Source of the DNA: Gymnorhina tibicen
Taxonomy: Eukaryota > Chordata > Aves > Passeriformes > Artamidae
DNA length: 64,000 nucleotides
Direction: 5' to 3'
Assembly (NCBI GenBank): GCA_013399875.1
Contig: VXAZ01009376.1
Coordinates: 62,001 to 126,000, forward strand
The position numbers were made by a program, and so were the translations under genes. This document shows positions 1-13,550 of this stretch, in pieces. The notes under the pieces are model-generated. The model was not told the origin of the DNA. It made no database searches and saw only the letters and a program-made list of their open reading frames with translations. The number at the start of each line of letters is the position of its first letter. Positions within the stretch are counted from its first letter, which is position 1.

Positions 1-3000
1 TCGTCCAACTTCTGAGAGGACACGAAGTCATCCAGGCAGATGGAAAGACAGGGAGGCATCCAGCAAACCTGAATGGAGCAAAACAGGGGAATCAGGAGGC
101 AGAGAGGGTTTTGTTTCTTTACTAGAGCATTGCAGGAGAGTGACAAAGGCTGTGTCATATGTGTGGATTTGTTCCAGTGGAGGATACCAGCTCTGCAAAG
201 GTTGCAGTGAGGGTGGTTTCTGGAGCATCTTGGAGCACCTGTGCATATTGTGGTGCCTGCCCATTGGTCTGCTTCCCATGGGTCTGCTGGAGATGCCTCT
301 TGCACCTGGAGAAGCTGGGAGGATAGGGCTGGAGGATATCTCACCCAGGAACGTGTGACACAGCCCAGCAGCCAGTGGCCCACAAGAAAGCAACAAGGAT
401 GATGTGAGGAGCTCCTATTACTTCTTGGCACATGGATGTCTCATCAGGGGTGTGCAGTTCATTATTAGGAAAAATGGCTGCTAATGTCAGAGGAGTCCTT
501 AGAAATAGGGACTGAGCAGATGCCCTGAAGGATGGCTGTGGGACGGGATTGCCCCTTGCCCTCCCAGCTCCCTGGTGTGTCAGCTTTCCATGCCTTGCCA
601 TAAAGAGTGATTCAGAGACAAACCTCAAATGGCTGCCTTCTCAGGGGGACTTGCTGGGACGTGTCCAGAGGAATTAGAAGTATCCTGGGGGGAGGATTCT
701 GCTGCTTCAGGGTGGCTCGGGGCAGAGGTGCTTTTCTCAGCTCTCCCGTCAGTGTTCCTGACGGGAACAACCTCAGCTCAGTTTTAGCCATTAGTGAATG
801 GAGGCTTGTGCTTGGCTCTCAGGGACGGGGAGGCTTTAGTGCTTAATTAATTTCTGCAAAGTGGAGGGTGTAATTAATGCCCGTGGTGTGCTTTGAGACC
901 CTTGGGTCTCTTGGGCAGCATGAAATCTGGTTTGGTCTATGAAAATCATCACTGGCCAGTACCACATGCCAGGCATGGCCATCTCAGTGTGGCCATTCAT
1001 CCTGTCACAATGTTTGGGGTCTTTTGGTCTCTGCTGGTGTTGTCTTGTGGAGGACCATGGGCAGAAGTAGCCCGAAACATCTTGTGTCCTCTCCATGCTA
1101 TGACAGTTTCCAGTCAGTGCAAATTGTCCTGGGGACATGGAGCCAAATGAAGAAAAAATACCCCTCACTCCTTAAAAAAGGGGCATCTCTGTCTCTTTTC
1201 CTGCTATGCCCAGACAGGCTTTTGTGATTTGTTCCTGATTTCCCTTTTTTTTTCAGCAATTTCTTCAAAACAAAGAGGGAAAATTGTCACTGGTTGCTTC
1301 ATGCTGGTTTTAGAGTAAACCATCTTGCAAAGTCTAGGCAAACTGGGTTAAAAATTGATATATTTTGGCAGCTTAGGAGAGCTAGGCAAATTTCCTTCCT
1401 GATATCTATAAAGATTTTTTTTTTTGTCCTTACTGTCAGCATTGTTTTTGTGGGTTAAACATGAACATAAAGGAGAGTGCAACAGATTGCAGGTATGTCA
1501 AGTTCCAGCACAATCAACTGCTGTTATTTAAAGAAGATGCTTTTAACCAAGTCTTTAAAATTCCCTCCTCATTTATCAATTTTCAGGTGTATAACTGCAC
1601 AGAATTGCTCCCTGTCCCAACCCCTCGTGACACCATCACTCACGCTCTGGGTGATCCACAGGCATTTTACATCACCAAGCATTAACAGAAATAAATCAAC
1701 ACTTTAAAAGTGTAAATGTTGTATTTCATAGGAGTCAGTCAGGATTTCCCTTCCATTTGGAAGGGAAAGAAATGTAAATGGAATGAAATTCTTAAGATTA
1801 TTGATATGACAAGACTAAAGAGCTTGGGATTCTGTGAAAAGTGCCTCTTTTCATCCCTCTAATAAGTCCATTACTTGCACTCAGGAATATTTTAAGGTCC
1901 TTTTCATGCTGAATCTGGAGTTGAGCATGCTTTGCATTTCAAGCTTTGTCTATGAATCAGTAGAAGCCAAAGTTATTTCTGCTTTAAAATAACAGGAGCA
2001 GGGAACAGCTAATCTCTTTTCATTCTGAGTCCTTACATTATTTTACTGGACAGAGTTTGTGTTGGCTACAAAACAGAGCATTCACAAAATCTATGAGAAG
2101 GAATTTAGTCTAAGAATGAAGCCTAGATTGCAGTATTCATAATGACTCCTTTTCCTAAGGCCATTAAGAAATTCCAAATCTGAGCTATTTTGAACAGTGA
2201 CATTAAATTAGCCTTGCTAATTCCAGTAATTCAAGCCAATAGCTGAGTTTACAAATCTACTAGATGAGGTCTTCCCATAATTACAATCTCAATGTGCTTT
2301 TCAACTAAGGTGAGTTGGCACAAAAAAAAGATAAATAAATAAAAGGGGGGGAAATGCTCTTTCTGTTCTGGCTTTTGAGATTAATATCTCTAAAAAACAG
2401 TTAAGTGGCTATATTGCACCAATAAGACATCCCCTGTCCTGGACTGGTAAGTTCATTTTGCCTCTAATGTGCAAGTGAAATGCAGAGGAGAGACTGGATT
2501 TTTCCCTGCTTTGTTTTTTCTGTTGTCTCTTTACAAAGGAGAATTGATGCTGCTGGTGCTTGTAGTTCAGTTTTTAGTTTATTTACAGGTGGTAATTCTT
2601 CCTGAGAAAAGAGAGTGACTGGTTACTCTCTTTTGTGGGCAGAAAAAAAACCCAACCTTTGGTGGATAAATCCAGGTTAGAGCAGGTGGAACAATGATAC
2701 AAAGGTGCAACCCTTATTATTCCTCTGGACAAAGATGTTGATTTGCAGATCCCAACACAACTAAACATTCCCAGAGTGATAGAAAGGTTTTGAGAATATG
2801 TTTTCAAAGCCATAAGGCACAAAAACATGAAACAAATAAAAATTGAGTGTATTATTTAAAGGGTGTTAATTTTATTATAACCAAGCTAAGGTAGTATAAG
2901 GGCAAACGTAAGCATTCACATCAGCACTCAACTCAGGCTGCAATGTTCATTAAATGTCCTTTTGATCAAGCTGTGAGTGTTTTGATCCTTATTCTATGAG

Positions 3001-3946
3001 CACCATTCAAAGTGACCTAACTATAGCTCCAAACAGGCATCTGCAGCTGCAGAAGTCCTTGAGGAATAACAGGTCAGGAACTTGAATGTGTGCTCTGCCA
3101 GGAATGCTAATATTGCAATCCCTTTTTGTTGTTGTTGTTGTTCCAAATAAGAAGGAAAGGACAAAAATGCTCACGAAATAAAAATTCCCACCTGTCCTGC
3201 CACCATCAACTGTGGATACTTGAGTCAAAATATTAAACAATGATTTTAATCTATCAGAATAATAATGGCATGGCTGCTAAATAATTTTATATCATCCCCA
3301 CATGAGTGTTTGACCTTTCTCTTATTGGTAACATTGTCACCACCGGCACACTGGTGATTTTTACAAGAGCACCCTGATTTAAGAGGATGTTTTTCTGCTG
3401 GACACCCACAGGATTGGGTGCAAGTCCTGCAGCTCATAAAACCATGGCAGCACATTGCACAATCATATGGAGCCTGTTTGGAGTAGGGATTGACCAAAAC
3501 TGTCTGGCAGTCATCCCCTCCTCTCCATGTTGCAGGCAAGTTTCCTACCACTGATGCACGTTGTCCACAGGCTCAGGTATATGCAGCAGATTCTGCCCCA
3601 AAATAGTGCTTAGGGCAAAATCAGGTAGAAACAGCTCTGCTGTTTTTAGGGGCTGGAGGGAGCTGCTTTTGCTCCCCAAGGTTGCAGTGATGGTTGGGGA
3701 GGAGTGAGGTGGGGTGGGGGGCACAAGCACAGCTCTTTTTTTCTGAGGCAGTGAAGAAATGGGGGAGGCTGAAATGCAATTCTTGTTTTCCAGGCTCTTA
3801 TCTCTAATCTCTGTAATCTATTTTAGAGAGGATTTTATGATTTTGAAGGGATTTACAAACTGGATTACGTAGCCTTTTTATTTTGATTTTCCATTGTGAT
3901 TGTGACATTCCTGAGAGAGAGCCATGATTGCTTCAAATTGGGTGGA

Positions 3947-4430
3947 TGTCCTGGGTTACAATGTATTCTATTACCATGAGCCTTGAGACCAGGTGCAGCA
4001 ATGTTCCTTGCCTCCTCCCTCTGGACTATCTCCTGTTAATGGGCCCATCAGTGCCTTGCCCTATCGCTGACCATCCCCTTGTGAGATGCTCCGCCCAGGG
4101 GGGAAGGAACCAAGCATTCCCACCAGAATAAAAATCTGGGGCCTGGAACAGCAGAGGCAGACTTACCTACTGGGACCCCAGAGGACAAGATCTACACCAT
4201 TGGATTTTCCGAGGAAGACCAGACCTTTCAACAGAACCATCCCTCCAGGAGGACTGCAGTCACCATCTAATTGGACTGTTACCAACCCCCCGATTATCAG
4301 GGGGTCAGGTTTGTGCTCTGACCTTGTCAGTGGGTTGTTTTTTTTGCGCTACTGCATTTATTTTATTTTTCCTATTAAACTGTATTTCTGACTTGGACTC
4401 TCTCACTAGTTTGCTCTTCAAACTAGCACA
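3947..4430 (+). mobile_element. Solo LTR, family A copy 1
   Basis: A 484-bp solo LTR starts TGTCCTGGGTTACAATG and ends CAAACTAGCACA. It is flanked by a perfect 5-bp target duplication, GTGGA, at 3,942-3,946 and 4,431-4,435. The same family recurs at 20,150-20,671 (plus) and 23,113-23,630 (minus). An A/T-rich TATA-like stretch lies near 4,126 and a CCTATTAAA motif near 4,371, possibly the polyadenylation region. No internal retroviral sequence adjoins it, so it is a recombination remnant. The 5-bp duplication fits ERVL- or ERV1-type integration; I cannot name the Repbase family. Confidence 0.88.
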
Positions 4431-5090
4431 GTGGAGAAGGAGGCATTTGTGGACTTGGACCTTAGAGCCCTATTGAGTTGTCACCTCCTTGTTTCACTGC
4501 TTGCTGGGTCAATGGAGGTGTCTCCAGAACAATCTGGATGCTCCCATATGAGCAGTGTGTTCTCATCCCTGGGACCTTCCTGTGGCTGTACAAGCTGACC
4601 CAGGGAGATGCCAGGCAGAAGTCCAGGGCCAATCCCCTCCCTTGCTCCCTCCTTCTGGAGTGGGAGCAGTTGAGGTGGTCTCCTTGAGCTCCAGCATGGT
4701 CCCAAGCATGACAAGGAGACCCTTGGCTCCCAGCAAAGAGTAAGTGTGATGACACAGATCCAGCACAGCCCAAGCACTGCAGCCACAGTGTCCTGGTGCT
4801 CAGCAGGGATGACACTGGGATTCCCATTGGAACTGCCACCACCATTCAGATCCAGCTTTTAGCACCATCATTCCACCGGTGCTTTGGGGTCAGGGTTTGC
4901 TCTCAGCCTGGGAGGGAGGCAGGGAGCAGAAATCAGCTGGGGTTTGTGTCAGATGTTACAGGCACCCAGTTAGCAGCTGGGTTTAATTTAGGTCTTTGTC
5001 TGCAGCCATGCAGTGCAAAGCCAGGTCCTGGTTTCAGACTAGAGAGGCTGTTTCTGGGGGTGCTTCCAGTGCAGGGAACGTGTCCCAAAG

Positions 5091-5499
5091 TGTCGCTGTT
5101 GGGGTGGCCACAACACACACGGACACTGCACCAGATTAATGGCATAAAGCATTATATTTCAGAAAGACTGCATATTTATAGACTTTTGTATGTTATCCTT
5201 CGTGTTACAAGTTCATTGGCTACTAAATTATAACAATGGATTCATTGGCTATCATTTAACTACAATATAATACTATTGGCTACCTATAGCATAAAGTATT
5301 CAGACATTCAGAAAAATAAGAGGTGCAGATGCGTTACTATTTTCTCTTTCTTTGGTTTTGGATTCCATACTTCTGTTGATACTACACTTCCACAGGTAAA
5401 GCTGATTATTTTCTTCTTATGGGCTTTTCTCATGAATAGAAGTTAACCATGTCCAAATTGAGATTTGTGAAGCCTTCAGACCAGCTGTCAGCATCAACA
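5091..5499 (-). mobile_element. Solo LTR, ERVK-like
   Basis: Read on the minus strand, this 409-bp element starts TGTTGATGCTGACAGC and ends CAACAGCGACA. Near-identical 6-bp flanks, CCAAAG (5,085-5,090) and CCGAAG (5,500-5,505), fit the 6-bp duplication of beta-retrovirus-like (ERVK) elements. The minus strand has a TATA box (CTATAAATATGCAG, 5,168-5,181). Upstream of it are three TAGCCAAT (CCAAT) boxes at 5,215-5,222, 5,244-5,251 and 5,275-5,282. These are the parts expected of a U3 promoter. No gag, pol or env sequence adjoins it. Family is inferred from the duplication length and layout. Confidence 0.75.
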
Positions 5500-5654
5500 C
5501 CGAAGCCGTTAAAATGTTCCAGCCTATGAACCCAAACCTTCTTCTAGATAAAGCAGAAAAGTTGGGTACGGTAATGTTTCCCAGGGCCTTCTGCATTACC
5601 CCATTTTTATAGGCTGAAGTCGCTTTAATGTTGTTTTAATGCAGGTCCAGGTTT

Positions 5655-5680
5655 GTTTATTATTTATTTATTTATTTATG
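5655..5680. repeat. (TTTA)n microsatellite
   Basis: A short TTTA/TTAT run of about six units in the intron. It is ordinary and probably length-polymorphic. Confidence 0.85.
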
Positions 5681-8600
5681 CAGGTTAACACTATGAAAAA
5701 AGCCAGACAATGCTGTTGCCACTTGGCTCCCTTCCCGTGGCAGCTCTCTCACATCAGCTCCTGCTCTATGCAAACATTCCCCTGGCATGGACAGGGGGAG
5801 CTTGCTGTCCATCAATGCTGATGATCCTGGGCAGTGTCAGAGCACAAAACCTCAGGAAGTTTCTCCAGGAGCAGAGGCAGGCTGAGCAGAGGAGCATGGA
5901 GTACAACCATGCCTGAGCCTACCTGACAGGTCTACTGTGGGCAGGTATGTCCATGCAAACCCAAATTCTTTAGTTTTGACCTGAAATCTTACTCAAGATA
6001 TTTCCCTTGGCATCATGAGTTGTAGCCTGGTGGAGTCTCTGCAGTTTGATCCCTGGGCTGGGAGTGCTGCTCGGGCACTTTTTTTATGTGTGTGCTCAAG
6101 GGGCAAAACACTAGCTGCCTTGGATTCTTTTTTCCTTGAAAGCATAAGGCATTGATGGATGTCCAGGGATTTTTCACTGAGTGTAGACATTGCACAAAGT
6201 CCTTGTCCCTCTTCTGACTGAAGAGGCACATTCCAAGATTCCAGGTTCCCTACTTGAAGCAGGAATGCCACAAACCCCTGGTCTCTGTGGCCTGGGTACT
6301 TTCAGGTGTGGCTTCCACACACAGTGAGTCACAAAGGAAGGTGTCAGATGTTCCTGGGTGCCATAACACCACCATGAGTTTTCTAATCAAGCACTGAGAA
6401 ATATCCTTCTGCCTTGAGGGCTGCTTTTAGTGGCCAATATCTGGAAGGCAGCAACCATTGCATTCCCCTTAGCACTGCATTTTGTCAGGTCTTGCTAATA
6501 CTAGAATGTCACCAAATGTCCTGAGCTTAGAGAGTTGAAGGCCAGCATGTAGCAAGAAAGAGCTTCCTCTCCTGCTCATATCCAAGAACTTTTAGGGGAA
6601 GAAAAGATGAAGGAGAAAATTTCAGTTAGGTGGGAATATGGTGTTTTCAGTCATTAGAGGGAATATGAAGCATGTAATTTTGCTCTGCTATCATTGGGAA
6701 CCTTACTTCCCAAAATCAAGACTGTACGGAGATGTCTCAGGTGACAGCAGAGTGATCAGAAGGGATCTCTGTGATTTAGATCTTGAAGGTCTCCAAATGG
6801 GAAGAAGAGGACTCCACATCTGGGTGGGCTGAGGTACTGGGGGATCTGCAGGACCATTGCTTGACCCAGTCCTATATTGCTGCCACTTAAATAATTGCAC
6901 TTCTATTCATACTCTTCTGTTTCCAGCTATTCCTCTTTTTGTTTCTTGACTCCTGCCTTTTTAGATGTTTTTGGCTGTATATGTTTAACTCCCTATTATT
7001 CAGTGCTTTTCTCCTAAGTTCCTTTAGGTAGCAGCTCTTCTTCTGGTCTGTACAGCTGGATATCAGACAAGGGTTGTGCTTCTTCATCAGCAAAGTACAA
7101 AGACTCTGGCACTTCCAATTAATAATGCTAATGAGATTTGTTAATTTTTAATAGATTACATGAGTGTGTTTTGCTAAACATGTTTTTGTGGCTCCGCTCT
7201 GCGAGTGCAGTTCAGAAACTCTTTCACGCTCTGCCAAGGGGAAAACGAGTAATGCAATTGCAGACACCAGATTCTCTTCAGGGTAGATCTAGAACAAACC
7301 AAGGAGCAAAGAAGAATGTAATGAGTACGTTTTCAAAGTAAACATAGGCCCAGGTCATAAATTATGGCCCGTCCTTGCCACCAGCCACTGGCCGAGGTGG
7401 GGGGAAGGAGGAATTGCTGGAATCGGGGTCATGGTGCAGCCCCTCTGTCTGTACACTGTGTTGGGTTTTGAGGGCGTTTTGTCACTTCACCCCATCAAAA
7501 GCTTGAGGACGTGTGGAGAGACTTTTGTGGTAGTAGTGGAGGCTGGGGAGCCAGGGTGTGCATAGTGGCTGCCTCGCAGAGCTCATTGCCTCGTGTACCC
7601 CAAACAGCATCTGGTTACACCCCTGGCGTGGGACTGAAATGGACCTTCCTCGCATCTTGATCCCCCCAAATCAGTTTACTGCTGCCTTCCAGAGAGCATC
7701 GATCCTAGGGGAACTTCCTCCCCAGTTGGTCCCGGGTTTGTGGTGGTACCTGTGGTCTCTGGGTCACTGGTGAACACACACTGCAGGCCACGGGCCATTG
7801 GTGGCACGCCAGAAGCTGAGAGGTGGCAAACAGGCAAGTGGGCGAAAAGTCTTGGTTTGCAAATCAGCAACCCCAAACCTGATTCCTTTGGGTTTCTGCC
7901 CAGGAAGTTGGTTTTACCACTTGCTGCTGAACCGCGCCAGGCTCTTTTGGCCATGTTGCCAATGGCAGCAGGGTGGTGTTGAGCTGGATTTTTTCTTCTT
8001 TGTTTTTTCCAAATCCATATTTGCCAAGAGCCGCACCTCCTAAATTGATGTGGAGGAGGTAGAAGAGCAGAGGCACAAGACCATGCACATGCTGGGCATC
8101 CATCTCGGTGATCTGTGCCAACACAAGCCCCATGGCTAGCCCTGGCTCAGTGCTTTAATTACACACCGGCGCAGCCACACCTACGGCTGGGCTGTTGCAG
8201 CTCGTTGTGCAAGAAGACAGCTGGCAAACCTGTTGGTGCTCCAGGATTTTAATGGTAATAAGCCAGAGGGCAAAACCTCCCTGATGAGATGAAACCATGC
8301 TTGGCTAAGTGTTTGGAAAAGTTTAAGGTGTTTTGGAGAAGCAGAATGTTGGGAATCTTGGCTGTATCCATGCAGTTGTGGCTGTTTGTGCCATGTAACC
8401 CAATGGATGGTTTCAGATGTTGTCTTTGGGGAGGCAGAGGTGTGTTTGTAATTCAAACTCTTTGCATGAGAAAACCAGATAACTCCAGGCTGAGGTGAGC
8501 AGAGCTTTTGGTGTTCCAGCAGGAAAAGTTTGGGATGAAATTGGACTGTTCCTCCATTTTCAGGTGCAAACACCTGTGACAGTGAAATGGTTGGTACTGT

Positions 8601-9615
8601 AGAGAAGGAGAGATTTGGGAACTAAGGTCAGGTAGACTGGTCTGTGCAATCACAGGCTCTTATGCCTCACTTGGTAATGACTCAACAGTTTGGGCTTGAC
8701 TCAAACACCTCTCCCTTTAAGAAATCCTGTCCTATTTTGGAGACAGCCAGTCTACTGCATCTATTGGCAACTTCTTCCCCACACTGAAGATGCTCGCTGC
8801 TTAAACAATTAAAGCAACGCACTCTGGAGATTGTAATCTTCAGTGGCAATGGTAGAATGTGCTTTCCTAGGAAAAAACACTCCTGAAGGAAAGATGTAGA
8901 CAGATGTTGGCAGATGCAGAAGCTTGCCAACCTGCCCTACCTGTCTCTGACATTTCTACTTGATGTGTTTTGCACTCACTGGAAACACACGGTCACGATC
9001 CATTCCCTTCACACCACAGGGTTTCCATCATCTTCAAACCAAGACCATCACCACAGCAGCCCTGTTGGCTGAACATGCTGCACTAGGCTTGATGGTTTTG
9101 CCTTTGATGGGATTCCCTCGTACCAATCACTGCTGCATGAGGCGCTGGCAGAGCTATCAAGTGACAGGGGGAGGTAGTTTTCATGCCTGACCATCCATTA
9201 TGGCTCTGTTACTATACTGAGTCCATCGTTGGAATCATCTGCTGGGGGAGGCTTGGCAGGCAGGCAGCTCAGATGCCTGGCTGGGAGATGACATTCCCTG
9301 GCTCTGGGCTCTGGGCAGCAGCTGAGCCAGCCTGAGGCAGCAGGGCTCTTGGAGGTCATTTGCCAGAGTGACATTTGCTAGCAGTTCTTTGCTTAAGGCT
9401 GTGTTGTCCTTTTTGGGGTGAAAAAGGGTGTTTTGCTAGGCAGAGGTGGATTTGGCAGAGGAAAGCCTGTGTGCCAGAACTCATCCTCCTGCCTCCTGCT
9501 GTGCCAGCTGACATGGGACTTTTTATCCCAACTGAAACCCAACTTTCTCCCAATTCAGCCGTATTTTGTAGCTGTCTCCAAAGCTGGTGTGGTTCAGCAA
9601 GAAGAACTTTCTAAT

Positions 9616-9638
9616 TGATGCACAGGAAGTTCCACCTG
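9616..9638 (+). repeat. Short CR1-like fragment
   Basis: These 23 bases are identical to 10,594-10,616 inside the CR1 element about 1 kb downstream, covering the CR1 segment with CACAGGAAGTTCCACCTG. The flanks do not clearly continue as CR1. It may be a heavily decayed CR1 or a short segment copied locally. Confidence 0.5.
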
Positions 9639-10570
9639 CAGAGTCAGTATGCCTAATTCTAGTCCTAATCCATGGGAAAATGCCATCGCTTTATTTTGTG
9701 GATGCAGAAAGTGCGTGTTGTAGAGCTGGCGCCAGGTTTCATCATCCATGCCGCGAGGCCATTGAAGCTGTTGCCGTCCTGGGAGCAGAGCACAGCAGCT
9801 TTGTGTTAGAGGGGCTTTGGTTACAAAAGATGCTTCCGGAGGGACCGGCTTGTGTTCGGCTGGAGACCTTTCACCAGCTGTGTGAGGATTCTGGGAAACA
9901 GCACGGCACGCTCAGCTTGCGTGAGGGGCCGAGGTGGGGGCGGGGGGAAGCAGAGCTAATGACTGACTATTATTTTAAAGGGATTATCTACTCTGCAGCC
10001 CAGAGGACAAGAGGGGCCAAAATGAGTGAAGATTGAATTTGTAATTAGTGCAGATTGTTGGTAATACCCCCTGGACTCTGACTGATTATAAACAGAAACA
10101 GATTTTTCTAGTTTCCTGCCCTCCCCCAAAAGTGTTTGCATGCCAAAGGGCCACTTTGTACTGAGAAACTGAGATACTGAGAAACGAATTGGGTGATCAG
10201 AGCTGGGGTGGTGGTGATGTTTAATGCAGAAGGTGGCTGAGTAGAGGGGAGGCAGAGGAGTAGCTTCTCTCAGTTTATTTTGCAGCATAAAGGCAAAGTT
10301 TTGGATGGAAGTGGCCAAAATAGAGTATGTGGAAGGTTAGAGTCTGTTACCCCACCAGCCATCCTGCAGCTCCATCCCTGATGCTGAGGCTCGTTTGCTC
10401 CTGTGACTGTGGGAGCAGGAGGTGCAGGGATGTGACCTGGACTAACCAGGGATCCTAACAAAACCTGGAAATCCTAATGGAGCCCTCTCAAGAACTACCT
10501 GGTTAGGAACATTTGTTAATTTGGATTCCTGGATTTGAAATATGTTTATTATCAATAATATAAGCAATAA

Positions 10571-10830
10571 GACCAGAGGCAATGGGCAGAAACTGATGCA
10601 CAGGAAGTTCCACCTGAATATGAGGAAGAACTTCTTTACTGTGCAGTGACTGAGCACTGGAGCAGGTTGCCCAGAAAGGGTGTGGAGTCTCCCTCACTGG
10701 AGATATTCAAGAAATGTCTGGACTCAATCCTGTGCCATGTGCTCTGGGATGACCCTGCTTGAGCAGGGAGTTTGGACCAGATGACTCACTGTGATCCCTT
10801 CCAACCTTACCAATTCTTTGATTCTGTGAT
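10571..10830 (+). mobile_element. CR1 LINE, 3' end fragment
   Basis: About 260 bp of a 5'-truncated chicken-repeat-1 LINE. It carries the hallmark CR1 3' region: the GAGGAAGAACTTCTTTACTG block, an ACTGGAGCAGGTTGCCCAG block, a GATCCCTTCCAACC block, and the terminal 8-bp repeat (ATTCTTTG ATTCTGTG, about 10,813-10,828). CR1 is the dominant avian LINE. 5' truncation is usual for it, and no reverse-transcriptase reading frame survives here. Confidence 0.95.
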
Positions 10831-13550
10831 GTATATTTTTAATGTTATTGCCTGGATCGGCTGCCTGAGGTCTGTTAGAGGCTCATACTTTTTATTTTCC
10901 TTTCCTCTGATGTAGCAAAGGTCATTAGAAGTTAAGTGAAAGGGATTTGCAAGGGTTACAGATCCATTATTAATACAAAATAAAAGATGTTTGGTTAAAT
11001 CCACCAAGCCTAAAAATATAGTTGGGCACAAATAAGGAATAGGAAACAATGGAAGGAACAGTGAAAACAAACGGCACACCCAAGCACTAAACTTCTGAAG
11101 CAGTTAAACAAGGCGAGGAAAATAGCACTCTAATCTCTGATGACAAGAGGGTTTCTGTTGCCTTCTCTTTAATTTGGCCAGAAGGGAATAGCGAGAGAAT
11201 TATCATCCCCGTTTGGGTGAAATGCCATGATTTAAACAATCACCCTTACTCAAGTGGAGGTGAAATCCCAGAATGTTAAAATTTCCCACGCAAAGAATAC
11301 ATTTGAAACGCTCATTTTGGTACACCCTGGCTGAACATTTCCAACGGGATTCAGCTGCTGCATTGAGACCATGCAGGAACTCACATCTCATAAATAACAT
11401 CCCAGAATGAGACTGTAAATGTGGCCGTCAAAACCTTTTGTGCTGTTAAGGACCTTGCTGAAACACTCTTTTGTTTCAAATTTCTTTTCTAAAGGGAAGG
11501 CAAGAGTATTTACTCAGTTCCTGGGGACTTTTTTAGTTTTGCTAGGATGTCCAGTAAGAGAATATTCTGCCCCAAAAGCTCTCGTGGTCACTGGTCTGGG
11601 AGCATGTGGGTGCATGATAGTACTGTGACCCCACAGAGCATCTTTGAGGTTTCAGGAGCTTTTGGAATGCGTGGAAATACCTTCCATGCACACCAGGGCA
11701 GATTGTGATCCAACATCGTGCCAGATGAGGAGTCTTGTGTAAAACAACCAACTGTGAAATAATCTGCTGTGATTTTACTAACTACAAATCCCTTCACTTA
11801 TTTTCCAGAAATGAGCTTGGGAAAATAAGGTGGTGCAGCCAGGCTGCTCCCACAAACTGCCCTGAAGTCTGAGCATGGCTTGTGCCAGAGGGACTTGTTC
11901 TTTCTGTGCTTGGAAAGCCTCCCAGCACATCCCTTTCAAGGTGGCACCTTTCTTCCCCTGCTCTTCCCATGGGTGTGCAGTGCCAGAGGACAGCAGCATA
12001 TGTGTACTCTTTAGAAGAAAAGCAGGAAAGTTGTGGAAAAGAGGAATTGCAATATTTGTGGGAATCTACTTGAGAATTCAGTTTACCAGGCGGGTTCTGC
12101 ATGTACCTGGCCCTCTGTGTGCATGGATAACTGCTCCCTTTGAGCCATTTCTGACCCCCTTTGATGGCCTGGGCTGACTCACTTGTCACGCTAACATCGT
12201 TCTGCTTTTGTTTTGCAATGTTTGGGTATTTTTTTATTAAGAAATACTGCCTGTTTGCCTTGGCAGTGGTGTTCATTGGATTGATGTGGCATTTTTTAGA
12301 TAGAGTGTTTATTCAGTCTCTTGGATTCTTTCTCAGAGGTGGGGTGGGATGATCCAAACCTTTTCAACATGCTAGTGATCCAGAAGGCTTGTGAAAGGCT
12401 TGAGCCAGGGTCTCTTCTGAAGGAAACCACCAGTTTCCTCCAACTCCAAAGGCTCTGAGGATGAGACAAACAGGCTTAGCTGATTCCCATTTGGGTGAGA
12501 AACCTGGACCCCAGAAGGAGATGACAGCAGCACAAGCAGGGGAGCAAGGGCCCCACTGCCATGAGACCAGCATGGGTACACCCACTCAGTCCAGCTGATT
12601 GACAGGTTCAAATGCCCCAGGTAGATCTGGCTAATGGCATCTTACAACACCTCTTCCTCTTTGTTCTTGGCCCTGAGAATTGCTGATGTCTTGTCTTTCC
12701 ACACTGTCTATTTGGACTTCTTTATTCTTCCCTGTGCCAGCAAGACAAGGGCGACTGTGAGTTACTGCTCAGCAGGTCCCTTGCAGCCAGTGATGGGTTG
12801 CCAGAAGCTTTTTCCTCTGTTAATGTCATGCTCCTCTGCCAGGACTATCAAAACTTTTATACTGGATGTTTTCTTGTATTGAAACCCACATGTGCTTCAT
12901 CTCAAAGTCTCCATGTTGCAACACCAGCATGCCCAGAGTGCATGATCCATTCACATTCCTTCCTTTGATGAGGTGGACCAGGGATGGGATGTGTTCTCAG
13001 TGCTGTAAGGAGCATATTTTGCACACTCCTACATAAGATTGCAGGAATGCAGAGCTCCTCAGGTCCTACAGCCAGGAGGTTTTGGTGAGCAAGGCCTTCT
13101 GCTGACTCTAGGTTTGGGGAAGCGTTAGTGCTCACCAGGATTTCCTCACTCCTGCACGCATCCTTGTTGTGCCTGAGGAGCAGACACAATTTGCATTCGA
13201 AACACCCGCTCCAAAGCTCTGCTGGTTTTCTTTGGCACAGTAAGGCACATCCCTTATCTCTTTTGTTTTCTTACTGGAGCACCTCACAGTTGTGATTGTT
13301 TGGTCTGTCCAAGCATAAGGTTTGGTGTAGGGTAGTGAGACTGGTGAGTGCAGGACTGACAAGATGTTTGGTAAGCTCTTCTGGCCCATCAAGCCCCATG
13401 ATGCCTTTGACTGCACCCAGACCCAGCTGCCCTCAGCTGTGGCATGGGTTGCCCTCAGGACCCCAGTTTTTGGAGGGGCTGGATGTGCTGTGTGTCAGAA
13501 TGTTGACACACACCACCTGTTACTGACCACCTCTCTCCTTCTGCTTTCAG

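Larger units (their letters stand above)
1..13550 (+). other. Inferred last intron of GPC3 (partial)
   Basis: The stretch runs into a good splice acceptor, a pyrimidine-rich tract ending in TTTCAG at 13,541-13,550, directly before the terminal GPC3 exon. I found no upstream glypican exon: in particular nothing like the acidic Ser-Gly attachment segment that GPC3 encodes just before its last exon. The intron continues beyond the left edge. It holds a 484-bp solo LTR (3,947-4,430), a 409-bp solo LTR (5,091-5,499), a TTTA microsatellite (about 5,655) and CR1 sequence (9,616-9,638 and 10,571-10,830). The rest looks like unique non-coding DNA. Frames up to about 150 codons here show no splice context or family motif. 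Confidence 0.7.

Noticed and set aside
9587..10036. 149-codon open frame upstream of GPC3's last exon, considered as an earlier GPC3 exon
   Set aside because: No similarity to the acidic Ser-Gly region or Cys pattern of GPC3, and it is far longer than the expected exon.
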